From the NCBI GenBank assembly GCA_035041965.1, contig JAPYMA010001288.1, forward strand, positions 124,001 through 188,000: a stretch of DNA of 64,000 bases, given 5' to 3'. The position numbers and the translations under genes were made by a program. Source of the stretch: Anisakis pegreffii (Eukaryota; Nematoda; Chromadorea; Rhabditida; Anisakidae). Below, in pieces: positions 37,001 to 48,454 of this stretch (the first letter of the stretch is position 1; every line of letters starts with the position of its first letter). The notes under the pieces are model-generated. The model was given only the letters and a program-made list of their open reading frames with translations, was not told the origin of the DNA and did not search any database.

Positions 37001-39280
37001 TATGCAGGTACGTCTCCATATGCAACATAACCACAAAGATCACTTAAGTCAGCCACTCGATGCATTATCACCAGAGATGCAAAGCCAATGGGATCTGTTA
37101 ATGGAGCAGTGTTTTCCAGGATACTCAAAGGTATGCTTGACTCATTCCTCTACAACAACGTTCAGTAGTACGTTTATGTGTGCAGCGTAATATTAGTGGG
37201 TAATAGAATAGTGCAGAAACTTTCAGAATTGTGTCGAAGGAACGGGTATAGCTGAGCGATCATCAGAAAGCGTTTGTGATGAGAGCGAAAGATTTACGTG
37301 TATAGAATGCGGTTTACGAGTTTCTCTGGATTCGCTTCGTTCTCATTTGAACACTGTTCATCGTCTTGAATGTATTCCTTACTCGTGCGAAGAATGTGGC
37401 TATCAAAATGCCGATCAGGTTCGATCAACGTTTTGTGAATCGTACTTTCTCTTCATTCTTACTCTTCAAATATCAGTTGCATTCATTGAGTTGTTTGCCA
37501 AATCGTCACCTTATAACGAGCTGACCATCAACCGTCCTAGAAATTTCCAAGTACATTGTCTCGTCTTCATTCTATTCATTGCTAACATTTCGTTACACTT
37601 CATTTCATCTTCCCAAGTAAAATAAGATAATTCTTTTAATGTTTCCTTCTGAAAATGAAAGCAAAAAACATCCAGATTCATGACAAAATCTCAATAATTT
37701 CAAAATCTTACACTTCATTTTCAACAATGATTGTTCGTATTACCGATGAGTTGTTTTAGTGGAGGGTACGGTTACACATCACTCTGAAACACTCAGAAAA
37801 AGCAGCGGAAGTGAATGTCGAGGCTCTAGAAGCTGGGAGTAATTTAGATGTTTTCCTGCATAAATATTTTCCTGAAATACCAGGTTTGCTTCAATTTTTC
37901 GTTTAAATTTACTGCTAATTTTGTGTGTTTTCATTCATTCTCGCTTAAATCGATTGCTCTAGACGTTGACCGCATTGCTCAATGACTCAGGGCCCTGCTA
38001 ACTAACTGCACAGAGCTGTTCATCACCGTTTTTTTTTTCAAATCAGTCCTAATCATCAGTTGTTTACCTGGCAATGGATGTATTATTATAACACTTGTAG
38101 CTGATGAAGAAGAAGCTCGCATGCTGTCACAGTTTCAAAATCTTGCTCCAAAAGAAGAACGATGTAGTATATCACCGATAAGTCGTGAAGACGTCTCAAG
38201 TCGAGAAATTGAAATAATCGAAAACGATGACACATCATCAATACGTTGTGAGGTTTGAATTTAACTATTCCGTTTCTCTGTTTCAATAAAGTTTTTATGC
38301 TTCAGTTGGCATATGGTTTTTAGACTTTCGTTTGTTTTTAATGGATGCAAATTCAACAGATTTAGAGTGGTAGTTGAGTGACATGTTACGCACACATGAC
38401 GACGTAACTTTGTGCGTTTTGTCATGAAAGTAGAAGTTATGTGAAACGTTTGTTAAGCATTTCGCTGAGTGCATTCGAGAGAATTTATTCTTGCACGAAA
38501 CAAGGGAACGTATAAATGAAGTGTTCATTCCGTTCCATTTTTCCAGATTTGTCATAAACAGATGCCGAACAACCGTTCATTATCATCATTAATGAATCAT
38601 GCTAAACGCCATTATCATGTGAAACAATATCAGTGTTCTGAATGCAGTTATACGAGTAGCGAAGCAGCACATGTCCGAACTCATATGGCTTTGAAGCATC
38701 CTCAAGTTGGTCCAAGGCCTATCAACAATAAGTTAGTTTACTTTACGTTCACAACACGAATTAATCGGTAAAGCATTATTTCTTAAGCATTATTTGCATC
38801 GATCAGCTGATTTGATCATGTTGACTCATGGTCACTTACTACATATTCTTATGATGACATCAAGCTACAAGGTGCATGCATATAGATTATTGTTAGTTTT
38901 AGCAGCGGGATTCTGCAGAGTGCTTGGATTGAAATAATGCGTAAGTGCTTCCCTGCATTGGTTTCAAGGATAGATCAATTCCGATTCAAACATTCAACAT
39001 CTGAAGATCATGAGAAAGATCCGATTAGTGAACATCATGCTGAACAAAACACTAATAACCGTGCAGCGAATTCGGTTCACGGAAAGCGCAAAAGTGCTCT
39101 TCGGGTAATGATAGTTTCTTTCTTACAATTAGAACTTTATCGAATATCATGAACGGTTCAAATATTTCCAGCAAGTTTACTTTGAAATTTATCATCCACA
39201 ATAATTCCAACTGCCGAACTTTGTTTCAGAATCGATACCAAATATCACCGGATCGGAAGAATGCAAAGTGCAACGTCTAA
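34024..39280 (+). CDS. C2H2 zinc-finger protein with three repeated finger modules
   Basis: Probable nuclear DNA- or RNA-binding regulator of unknown target; I do not recognise a named orthologue. Exons 34024-34140, 34752-35219, 37008-37130, 37227-37418, 37760-37883, 38101-38252, 38547-38731, 38921-39104, 39230-39280 join in phase to 531 residues. ATG 34024 is the first in-frame Met of exon 1. After an N-terminal region (NFAIVRIPEGGDIIKLFSLL, then a Ser/Pro-rich linker) come three modules. Each has a CxxC...HxxxH finger, a second CxxC-x12-H-x4-H finger (for example CIYCVYTHNEMAK continuing into VRLHMQHNH across an intron), a 15-30 residue linker and a short helix ending in FP: WDLLMEQCFPG, LDVFLHKYFPE, WIEIMRKCFPA. 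The intron splitting the second finger just before its VRxH falls at the same place in modules 1 and 2 only; in module 3 that finger is uninterrupted. The last exon is ambiguous: an alternative acceptor gives 39172-39204 (LRQVYFEIYHPQ end). The second intron carries a foldback repeat. Confidence 0.8.
35531..36117. mobile_element. Foldback-type repeat in zinc-finger gene intron
   Basis: A 587-bp block in the second intron of the zinc-finger gene, bounded by CAGAGATGGGCA and, from the right, CACTGATGGGCA (10 of 12 matching). Just inside the left end is a perfect 12-bp-arm palindrome (35549-35575). The interior repeats short AGCGATAGC-like motifs and a GAA-rich microsatellite. No convincing target-site duplication. 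Likely an old non-autonomous DNA transposon. Confidence 0.5.
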
Positions 39281-40174
39281 GAGAAAATAGTGAACTTTCA
39301 CAAAAGAACTGACTGCGTAAAAATGCAGAATTTGGATAAACTGTACGAGTGTAGCAGTACATAGGGGTAATGTTCAGTAAGTATCCTTTTCTCGGGTGCA
39401 AATTCAGACTCAAACTTGTGCTGAGATTCAAGCTTTCAAACGCCTAAAATATACCCCTGCGTGCTGCTACATCCATAGGGGTTTTATACGTTGCCCAATA
39501 TTTAGAAGTTTACGCATTAAATAAATAAGCATTTCCTTTCTTCAGTTTGTCTTATTAAGTCTGGTTGTGCCCATGATATCATATCGAAAATGTTAGGAGT
39601 AATTTTTGAAAGAATATTCTGATGGGTCGTAGAAATTGTCAGTCTAGTTTGGAATGCTCGCTCTCAAATTATAACGGTTTCATTTTAGCGACTTTAGGAA
39701 GCTTTCAGTTGGGTAATGTGACTAGGCATTACAAGTTAGTGATCGAAAATTGATTTATTGTGAAAAAATATAATACCTCTATTGGGTGAACGTTGGAATG
39801 CATGTAGCATACTTGATTTGTTTATCGTCATTTAGTTGATGCTTTCAATATTAGAAAGATTTTCAAAAAATTTTTGCTTTACTTTTATTGAACTATTGCT
39901 AATATTTCATGAAGTAGTTCACTATGTTTTTCTTTTCAGTTCTCATATTTTATTCGGAAAAACGCCCATCAAAAAACAACCATTTTTACTGAAGTTTTGC
40001 ACTCTAATATTGAGTAATTGTGTCTTATTCTTGTGTTTCCAAGTTCCGAAAAGTTATACATAATTTTATCTGTATATATGTGCATTTGAACCGAAAGTGT
40101 ATGGAATACACTTCGAGAGAAGAACTCTTTTATAGAATTTGAATAAAGATGTGAATCAAACAATGTGTTTCGTG

Positions 40175-40470
40175 ATTCAAATAAAATGAACCGAGCATAT
40201 TGTCTTGAGGGACGCCACTGATAACATTTTGGTAATTATTCACAAATTTTGAATATAAAAGACTGTTAGTAAGGAAACGTTTAAGCCATGAACCTCGAAT
40301 GCCATATATAATTTAGTTTGTGCAGCAGCTTTTGATTGTTGACGGTGTCGAAAGCTTTTGTGTAATCGATACAGATCACAGCCTGGCGGTGGTAATCGAC
40401 CGACGCTCGATCGGTAAAATCCAATGAATTTCGGTCGAAATATCCAAGATCAAAATGTTGAAAAGCTGAT
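40175..40470 (-). pseudogene. Non-LTR retrotransposon reverse-transcriptase fragment
   Basis: The minus strand encodes AVICIDYTKAFDTVNNQKLL, the LINE reverse-transcriptase motif with the first catalytic Asp (usual form FIDFSKAFDTVxHxxLL). After one frameshift near 40300 it continues with YGIRGSWLKRFLTN and VISGVPQDNMLGS, the next conserved block (usually GVPQGSVLGP). Only about 100 codons of the enzyme remain and the Asp-Asp box is absent. A fragment, probably 5'-truncated and then decayed. Confidence 0.78.
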
Positions 40471-40744
40471 TCCTTCACATTCAGACCGAACCGAAATTTC
40501 GTTCGGATGCTGTCACCACTAACAATAAGTATAGATGACACATAAATTTTATAGATTATATAACAATAAGTAATCATTACACTTATAACCTATAAAAAGT
40601 CAACTCAGCGAAATCCGACCGGAACCCTGTTGGATTCAAAAAGTGCATTCGGCTAGATTCCGACGAGCTTAAATTTTGTTCTATTACCATTGTTCTGAAA
40701 AACATGTACCACGGCGGATGGGAATTTGGTAACACGAAGTGTTA

Positions 40745-40840
40745 CTTCATCTAAAGATCGCATGCCCTGATAGCTTATTTCGAATATTTAGCTTCATCCC
40801 GTATACATACCCTGATATATAGCTTCATCTAAAGATCGCA
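40745..40840. repeat. 18-bp direct repeat flanking 60 bp
   Basis: CTTCATCTAAAGATCGCA occurs at 40745-40762 and 40823-40840. It lies in intergenic DNA next to the LINE fragment and may be a recent local duplication. Confidence 0.7.
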
Positions 40841-41276
40841 CATTGCTCTAGAATTGCTTATTATTGTTGTCCACAGGCATCACATATGTAACGTTCAGGT
40901 TGGGGACTCAACCTTATTAATTGATATCCAACTCAAGAAACATGACTCAAGATCTTGAAAAGCATGCATCATTTAACGGATGAGAATTTAATAACATGGG
41001 ATATTATTTCATCTGAAAAAATTGAAATGGACAGAAAACAGATACTCAGATATTGCACCATCAGATACTTCTCTGAATGTAAGCAAAATCGCCCGACTTT
41101 ATATATGCCTTACATATTAGAGACTCCAATATCCCCTTAACATGCACTTACTGTTAGATGACTGTGGAAATAGTAGATAAATTACATACAATACTTTTGA
41201 TGTTGTATGCAATACAGATAACTTATATTCTCGCGTGCGTATTACCGTCCTGTTTCAGACAGGGTTTACAAGGGAT

Positions 41277-41326
41277 CCCGGGATTTCAGTTCTGATCCCG
41301 ATCCCATATCAGAACTGAATCTCGGG
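41277..41326. repeat. Near-perfect inverted repeat with CCCGGGATTTCAG arm
   Basis: Left arm 41277-41296 and right arm 41308-41326 (ATCAGAACTGAATCTCGGG) pair with one bulge and one mismatch. Just upstream is CAGGGTTTACAAGGGATCC, a hAT-end-like sequence, suggesting the remains of a small DNA element. Confidence 0.5.
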
Positions 41327-42818
41327 CTTTGATAAAGCAAGTCAATTTGTATGAATTTTGATAGTACGTCCATCCTAAAGCAAGTCTTAATCATTCCCAG
41401 CTCATTCATATGCAGTCATCTTTGTTGTTTGTCACCAATCATTTATGAATGGTCAAGGAAATTGATGTAGGTCAAATGAATGGCATGATGCACGACAGCT
41501 TGATGAACTTTTGCGTAACATTTAATGCATTTCTATGTAGATTAACGGAGATAGTCAGATTTTGTAATGAGAATCAAGAGCAACAAAATTGAACGAAATT
41601 TTAAGTTTAACCACTCGCTGCTAACAATAAATAATTTTTATTTTTATATGTTGGGCTGAATAATAATACAATATGATAACAGCCGTGGATATGAAACAAT
41701 ACAATAATAAGATATTACAGTCCAATTCTGGCAATTAATCTTAATACACACAGCTGAATATACTTCGAAACTTTGATTATCATTTAAAACGCCGATTCAA
41801 TACTAGCTGGCCATTCTTGGCAGACGAATATACGACTGGTACTGACTGTACCGACTATCAGCTTGATAAAAGAGGGGGTGACTTTTAACTGATGGAAGGT
41901 GGACTGAATCACTAAAGGCCCAGTGTTCCCCCTTAGTTGATAACAACAGAGACAAGAAAATAAACAAGCAAAAACAAGGAAGACTGCAGTTGCGAAAGGA
42001 TGGATCAAGCGGAAAGAAAAAGCGAGAAAAAAGACTCAGGTTTCTTGGTGTTGTTGACTTGATCTCTTAGCCTGACTTGATTTCTCGACTGGACTTGCTC
42101 TCTCGTCTGCTTACCACAAAGTTCTCGTCCTGTCTCTGAGCGAACGTTCTCACGTTGGTTTATGGGAGGTACGTAGGATCGTATTGAGGAATAATAGGTA
42201 ACTTGCGACGATTGGTCGTCGAATGACAGATTCGAACGAAGCAAATGTTTGTTCATCTTTATGTTATGAGTTGCACCTTTCATCAAAATGGTGTTTTGAG
42301 AATTCTAAAAGTACAATACAATGTTTACAGTTTCCTTCCACGCGATCTCTTCGGCATCAACATTTCATTTTTGTTAATTCAACTGTATGTTCTGAAGTCT
42401 GCAAGTCTCTTCACTTCGCTATTTGGAATAATTTTCATTCGATCGAAATGTACAATGTTTTGGCTGTTACACCACTCTATGCGGATCATTTACATTGCCT
42501 TGAAATTATAGATGTGACGACGTTGCGAACATTGTAGACGAAGTTGCGAATGGTTATGATGTCCTCTTACAATAGCTCACATTCAATTGCGAATGTGAAC
42601 GAACGACATTTTACAGAATTATGCAAAATTAACATCACGTAATTAAATAAATAACTTGCCAATGTGAACGCAAAAGTGATTGTGAAGATGTATCAATTTC
42701 AATGTGATATTTTCGTAATAATCCTGATCCTCTTTAGTAACCAACCCTGTACAGACCTCCTCTTCTTTATGGTTCCTACCCGCATTAAAAAATTTCACGT
42801 TCAGTTCATACTTTACCA

Positions 42819-43030
42819 CAGTGGTTCTTAACCTTCTTTCCCCTCCGCACTCATCAAAAATTTTAAGATGTCCTCGCACCCCTCATAACGTCCACTTTGT
42901 ATATTTCATCCACTACAGTGAGTGTCAGTAGTGTAGATAAGTGTATACCATTAGAGTAAGTTCTAGCCTTTTCAAAAATATGTTGAAGTTCATCCTCGCC
43001 TATTTTACTATATAAAAAATAAAACCTTAA
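42819..43030. mobile_element. Truncated copy of the same hAT-like MITE family
   Basis: Starts with CAGTGGTTCTTAACC and runs through AAATTTTAAGATGTCCTCGC, CATCCACTACAGTGAGTGTC and TTTTCAAAAATATGTTGAAG. This is collinear with the reverse complement of the element at 25315-25601. The far end is not recognisable; it stops in a C-rich tract near 43030. No coding capacity. Confidence 0.7.
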
Positions 43031-44428
43031 TATGTTGTATCCCTCCTGCTCCCCTCAATCATCCCCTCTCATCACACCCATTCTCACACCCCCTCTCACC
43101 CCAGTCGTGAAAAATTTCGAAATATTACATCCTTTTCCACATGTCTCGAAAAATTATACCCCTCAAGTTTCGTACTCAAAGATATGCATTAGTTCTGCAC
43201 AAAGCCTAACACTGAAACAGTTTTTGGATGGAACAAACAACGATCTTGTTTTTCCACAATGTTACACAGATGAATCACAAAAGCAAATCTTTCATAGCGT
43301 GGAAATCTCTCATTTGAAATCAGTTACGCACCTGTTGACCATTAGTTTTTGTTTTTTCGAACGATATTCTTATATACGCTAAAATTTGACCGAAATTGAT
43401 TATTCGCGAGTTGTTTACCCCGTCATGTTGAACTTACGTAGTTTGAAAGCTTCACATGCAAGCCATTTATACGCTTTTGTTTGGAACACAATTTTATGAC
43501 ATTTTGTGATCATATACGTTGTGATGATACCATAGGTTGTAGTTCGTTGTCATCTGAATAATCAAAATTGTGCAGTGTTGCATGTTTACTACTTACTGGT
43601 TCAGCGTTCATCGAAAATATTTTAGAAATGTGCGAGAATTGTAAAAGAATAGAATGTCAATGTGATCATCTAAACCTATATGACGTGTTGGTATATCAGT
43701 TTGTTGTGTCTTTATCTTTACAGAAAAAATAGTTTGATTACCATATGCAACGAAGTGATTCATTGGTCAAGAAGTTTGCTGTAAAAATTTCATCTCAGGC
43801 ATATCATATACATGATCATTTCCTTGTAATTAATTTCAGATGTCGAAAGTATTATTGAACAATTGTGATAATAATATGAAAAAATCAAGGAAGATTCATT
43901 TGCCAACCTCCTCAGTTGCCTCCCCCCACCTACTGAATCCTCATATTTTCTCTTTCCCATCAACCATCCACTGTCCTAAAGGTAGCCTAGCGAAGCATGA
44001 CTGTTTGTAAACATATCAATGAAGTGGAAACGAATAGTGACCTCAGACTGTAATATTGGGCTATATTGTGATGACAAAAGTGAAATTTAATTATGAACGA
44101 AAAACGAATTGTTAAAGTTTGAACGTGAATAAAAACTTATTTTGCATATAGATCTGGCTTATTGTTAACGCATTTTGAAATCGGTTCAGAATGATGAGAA
44201 CCCGAACTGCTTTATCAGTAATTCATTTTTTACCTCCAGTGGGTATCACAGTTATTCATTGATTTTTGAGCAATAGTGTATGTGTGATGATCGTTCACAA
44301 GAACGAATCAGTATTCTTAAATCCGCTTGTCGTAGCGGTGTGGGTTTGCCGATTTGTATTTTTCAATCTTCTCAGCGAGTGAGCCAACAATGAAATGATG
44401 CTCGTTCCAGTAAAACAGTGGCCGTACC

Positions 44429-45922
44429 ATGGCGATTCTGTCGCGTATGGCCAAGATTGCTATCCCATTGACGGTCGCTGCTGCAACTGCAAGTGCAGTG
44501 TTCTATGAAAACTTACGCGACGGTTTTACAACGCGTGCCGCACAGCCAGTCACCAGCACACACACAGATGGTAGTCTCCCATCGTTGAGCACGGATCTTT
44601 TCCCACGAAATAAATGGCATTCAGACTGGGATAGGTGAGTAGTTTTTTGTTCTTTTACACATCATATCAGATTTGTTGCGCGAAATCCGAGTATTAGTCG
44701 AGTACATAGAATGAATCGAAACAAGGTGCTCATAATCTGAGTATCAAATAAAACAAATATGCTATGAATTTAGCCGTGATCCGTTGTCGTTAGTTGATCC
44801 AGTCAAATATGAAGCTGCAGATGCAAGTGAACGTAAAGAGATGCTTAAAAAAGTGAAGCCTACAGCCACTCGTAATATATTTCTTATCCGTCATGGACAA
44901 TACGCTATGGATACAGATGAGAAGAATTTAACTCCTCTTGGTGAGGCTTCAGTGACCTCTGCTTTTTGTAACTTGAACCTTGAACACTTACACTTTGTTC
45001 CTAACGTGAACATTGCTTTAGCCGAATGAATAGATTCCATCTATGTTAATCTTTCGGAATGTTTACGGTCTTGAATTCAGGACGAGAACAGGCAGTCTTA
45101 TTGGGTAAACGTCTAGCGGAAAGTGGCAAAAAATTCGACGTCTTGATAATGTCTTCAATGACGCGTGCTTGTGAAACGGCCAATTTGATACTCAAAGAAA
45201 TAAGTCCGATGCAAACGAAAGTAGATGCAATTCTTGAAGAAGGCGCACCATATCCTCCAGAACCATCGGTCACGCATTGGAAACCCAAACAAAAAGTGAG
45301 CTTGTTTTTTGAGTTTGACTTTTTGTTTTATTTGAACTCATTTTTGAAATTGAGATGTTTTCGTTTGGTGGATGTTCTTTTATCTGTTATAGCATATTCA
45401 ACGAAACGTTTTGTCATATAATAGAATAACTATGATATAACAAAACTGATAGAATAACTATCTAACTGTTTGTTTGTTTGAAATTCTTCGCCGAGGGTTC
45501 GAGGATCGAAGCTGCCTTTCGAAAGTACATGCATCGTGCGAATCCAAAACAAAAACAAGATAGCTATGAAGTGATCGTTTGTCATGCCAATGTCATTCGT
45601 TATTTTGTTTGTCGGTTAGTGAACGTTGTTGTTTCTGTTATTTTACGTTCACAATTCATTGCACTGAATCTGATGAGTTTTGAGATGGAAAATTGATGAT
45701 ATTAAGTACTGATTAGTAAATAAGCATCCGTTGGAACATCGATAGATCAAGTGTGAATGAAATATATTTAGAGCATTGCAATTTCCACCGGAAGGATGGC
45801 TGCGAATGTCACTTGGGAACTGTTCGATTACTTGGCTCGTGATTCGGCCAAGTGGCAATGTCTCATTGCGTTCATTAGGCGATATTGGGCATTTACCTCA
45901 TGAGAAAATTACATTCACATAA
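44429..45922 (+). CDS. pgam-5: PGAM5 mitochondrial serine/threonine protein phosphatase
   Basis: Histidine-phosphatase-fold protein Ser/Thr phosphatase anchored in the mitochondrial membrane; in other animals it acts in mitophagy and stress signalling. Exons 44429-44634, 44774-44940, 45081-45295, 45481-45614, 45772-45922 give about 290 residues, the usual family length. Seen: an N-terminal hydrophobic segment ([19 protein letters not shown]); WHSDWDSRDP, equivalent to the WDxNWDxR multimerisation motif; catalytic [63 protein letters not shown]; second catalytic histidine in [21 protein letters not shown]-terminal [12 protein letters not shown]. All exons join in phase. Oddity: the start of exon 4 predicted by homology (45481) is preceded by TTTGTTTG, not AG. 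The only usable AG (45494-45495, exon from 45496) would delete five conserved-position residues (KFFAE). Function is assigned by strong similarity. Confidence 0.93.
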
Positions 45923-46879
45923 CTACTCTTTACCAATGCTATTACTACTATATTACTCCGAACTGATGCGTTATATGTTATTGTTCTAGGAAATTATTTA
46001 CCACCACTGATTCGTTTGCTAATGTATGGTTTTCTTTCATGATAAACGAGAAACTGCAACAGAGATTGTTAATTTCTCACTTTTGTATTGTCATTATTTC
46101 ATCGCAAGTATTTTTGTTGTACAATTCCAGAACTGATTGAAAGAGCGTATTTTATGGACCTGCATTCGTATAGTTAATACTAGCCTGAATTTCTAGTGTT
46201 GAATTTTTCTACTACCGATTGATGTTATGTCACTAAACTGGAAATGTTAATCGTCCACTTTATACGTTTACTCACCTTCAGTTGCCTACGAACTTTTTGA
46301 TTGTAACTGTCAGCAAATGCTTTCAAACATTTTCTTTCGTCACTGTTACTTTGGCATTATTCTTATCACTTTAATTGTTTTTATTTTTGAAGGTTCTATC
46401 GTTATTCGTTGTTGTTGTTACCAATATTGGTTTGTTTATTAACAACGTTGTTGCTATTGATATGCTTATGATAAACGAGAAATTCGAAGTTATGAAATGG
46501 ACGAATGCTGTACGTTTGTTCTCGATGGTTTGTATTTGTGCTATTATAATTAACCGTGGGAAATTTTAGTGACTCATTTACAAGATCGAAAATTTCTGTG
46601 AACATGAGTGAATGTTGTGTGGCGTTCATGAATGGAGAGAAGTGAGTTGGGTCGCATCTGTCGTGTTTATTCTCATTCATGGTTAAATTTTGTGTTGATC
46701 TCGACATTGACATTGACTTTTTTGTTACTCATGTCACACATTTTCATAGCCTTTTACCGAAAGGTTTGTTCTAGATAAATAACATTGCCACCAGTCACTT
46801 TCAGAAAGTTACCGATCGTCAAATAATTTATTCAAATGTTGGACTATTATTCTTTTCTTCAGTATCATTTAAATGAAAT
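45923..46879. other. Convergent 3' ends of PGAM5 and bHLH genes
   Basis: The two genes face each other across about 950 bp. The minus-strand polyadenylation signal at 46827-46832 is the only element recognised. Confidence 0.6.
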
Positions 46880-48454
46880 TCATTCATCATCGTATCGTCG
46901 TTTTCTACCTTTTGATCTTCGATTCACTTCTATATTCTCTTCACCATCCACTTTGAACGTATCAAAGCAGTCGCATTTGGTCCAATGATCATCGTTATAT
47001 AAAACAGCTTCCAAATGGCGAATATAACGAATGGCGAGTCGAAGTGTGTCAACCTTACTTATGCGATGGTAGCTGCAATTTGATTTGAATACATTTTCTA
47101 TCCATTCATCTTCGTCTATACCATTATTTCTGTAAACGATATGATGAGATGCAATTAAATCATCAGCTGTCACAAAAAATGTTTCGTTCATTGTGTTCTC
47201 AGTGGAAAACATGAGTTGGTGGAAGATTTATGAAGCTTTTAATTTCCAAATTTTGTTTCATTTGTCGTATGTTTGAAGAAATGAAAACGCCACCGTAGTT
47301 TTATGTGAATGTGAACAGATAATGATGAAAGCAGTTAGCGATCGAAATAGTGCTTCAGCTTTACAAGATTAAGTACTGAGAATATTAGGTAATGACTTGT
47401 CGTTTAATGGCAGATGATCACGGAGACGCTCATAACCATCGTTCACACATCGTACACGATATCGCTCACGTTCGTTCCTCTTCCATACGGATGTTCCAAA
47501 ATTACTGAAGTCATTAGTGAGCGTTCTTCAAAATTCTTCAAACTACAATTATCAGGGTGAACCCTAATTTTCACTTTTACAAGGTGAAAATTAGGGTTCA
47601 CCCTGATAATTCGAAATATTTATTCATGATGATTTTACAAAGTAAAGTAAAATAATCATAGAATTCCATGATGATTTTACAAAGAAAAATAAAATCATCA
47701 TGGGATTTGCAACAAAATTTTCTTAAAACCTAATTTTATCTAGGAAAATTCATTTGTTTCGTTGAGAAATATTCCTCGTTCCGAAAATTTGTTAATTCTC
47801 TCGAAAACTGTCATCACATTGCGAAATTTCTCGTCTCGTATCGTTATTCGAGATGAGATCCGTTTCCATCTCCTTGCACTTCAGCATTATTTCAAGACGT
47901 ATTTCTTTATAGCATAGAAACGTACTGTTCGTTCAGTTCACAAGGTAGTGGTACTCTCGCTTCTGGTGAAAACGGACTGATCACATGCGATTTCTCTTCT
48001 TTCGTTGTTGTGCTACCTGAATAATGTAAAGTTGCTTTAGAAGCATTAAAACTGCTGCGTCATCTAATCGTTTTCAAATACCCCCTACTTCACCGCCTGA
48101 CAATACGCTTCTTCATTGTTTTACATGTTTTCAAGTTTATGAGAAACAGGTCTATGTTTACATTATAGCGTCTGTGCTGACTTTTTGCAATAATATTGAT
48201 AGCTACATGCTCTTCCTAAGTGAATTCTTTGAAATAGCCAAGTGAGCTCATTTAAAAAAATACACCACAAATACGTTTGAGTAGTTGCACGTTTAATCAT
48301 TCTTTTTACTACGATAAGGATTGGTTCCGGACTGCTTACGGCATCTCGTCAAACATTTAAACTGCCTGTGGTACCTTTACGAAAGCTAAACTCACCTGTT
48401 CGCAGTTTCAGTAATCTCGCTGCAGAAATGACCGAATGAAGTGAGTTCCCACAT
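46880..48454 (-). CDS. Achaete-scute-like bHLH transcription factor (small, 119 aa)
   Basis: DNA-binding bHLH factor of the achaete-scute type; such proteins dimerise with E proteins on E-boxes and drive neural or gland fates. Minus-strand exons: 48396-48454 (ATG, MWELTSFGHF...), 47397-47504, 46880-47072 (stop), phases 2/2, introns about 0.9 and 0.3 kb. Exon 2 holds the basic region and helix 1, RNERERYRVRCVNDGYERLR, then DHLPLND. Exon 3 begins with YHR and carries helix 2, ISKVDTLRLAIRYIRHLEAV. The loop is seven residues, as in ASCL3/ASCL4, whose basic region (RNERERxRVRCVNEGYxRLR) is the closest I know; nematode hlh-6 and hlh-14/19 belong to the same broad group. The C terminus is short, acidic then basic (RRSKGRKRRYDDE). 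A tttatt at 46827-46832 gives AATAAA on this strand about 50 nt past the stop. The bHLH is firm; exon 1 and its start rest on phase, an ATG and a good GTGAGT donor. Confidence 0.8.
47547..47611. repeat. Perfect 28-bp inverted repeat, 9-nt loop
   Basis: Arms 47547-47574 and 47584-47611 are exact reverse complements around the loop TTTTACAAG. It sits in the first intron of the bHLH gene, 43 bp upstream of exon 2. It is followed by two direct copies of ATGATGATTTTACAAAG (from about 47626 and 47669) and an inverted AAAATCATCAT, so the whole 47.55-47.71 kb stretch is repeat-structured. Probably a foldback element or its end. Confidence 0.85.

Larger units (their letters stand above)
39281..44428. 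other. Intergenic, with element fragments
   Basis: Holds an AATAAA near 39517 (possible zinc-finger transcript end), the LINE fragment, the 18-bp direct repeat, the 41.3-kb inverted repeat and a truncated MITE. Two overlapping minus-strand frames at 41784-42286 look somewhat protein-like but match nothing I know. Confidence 0.5.
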
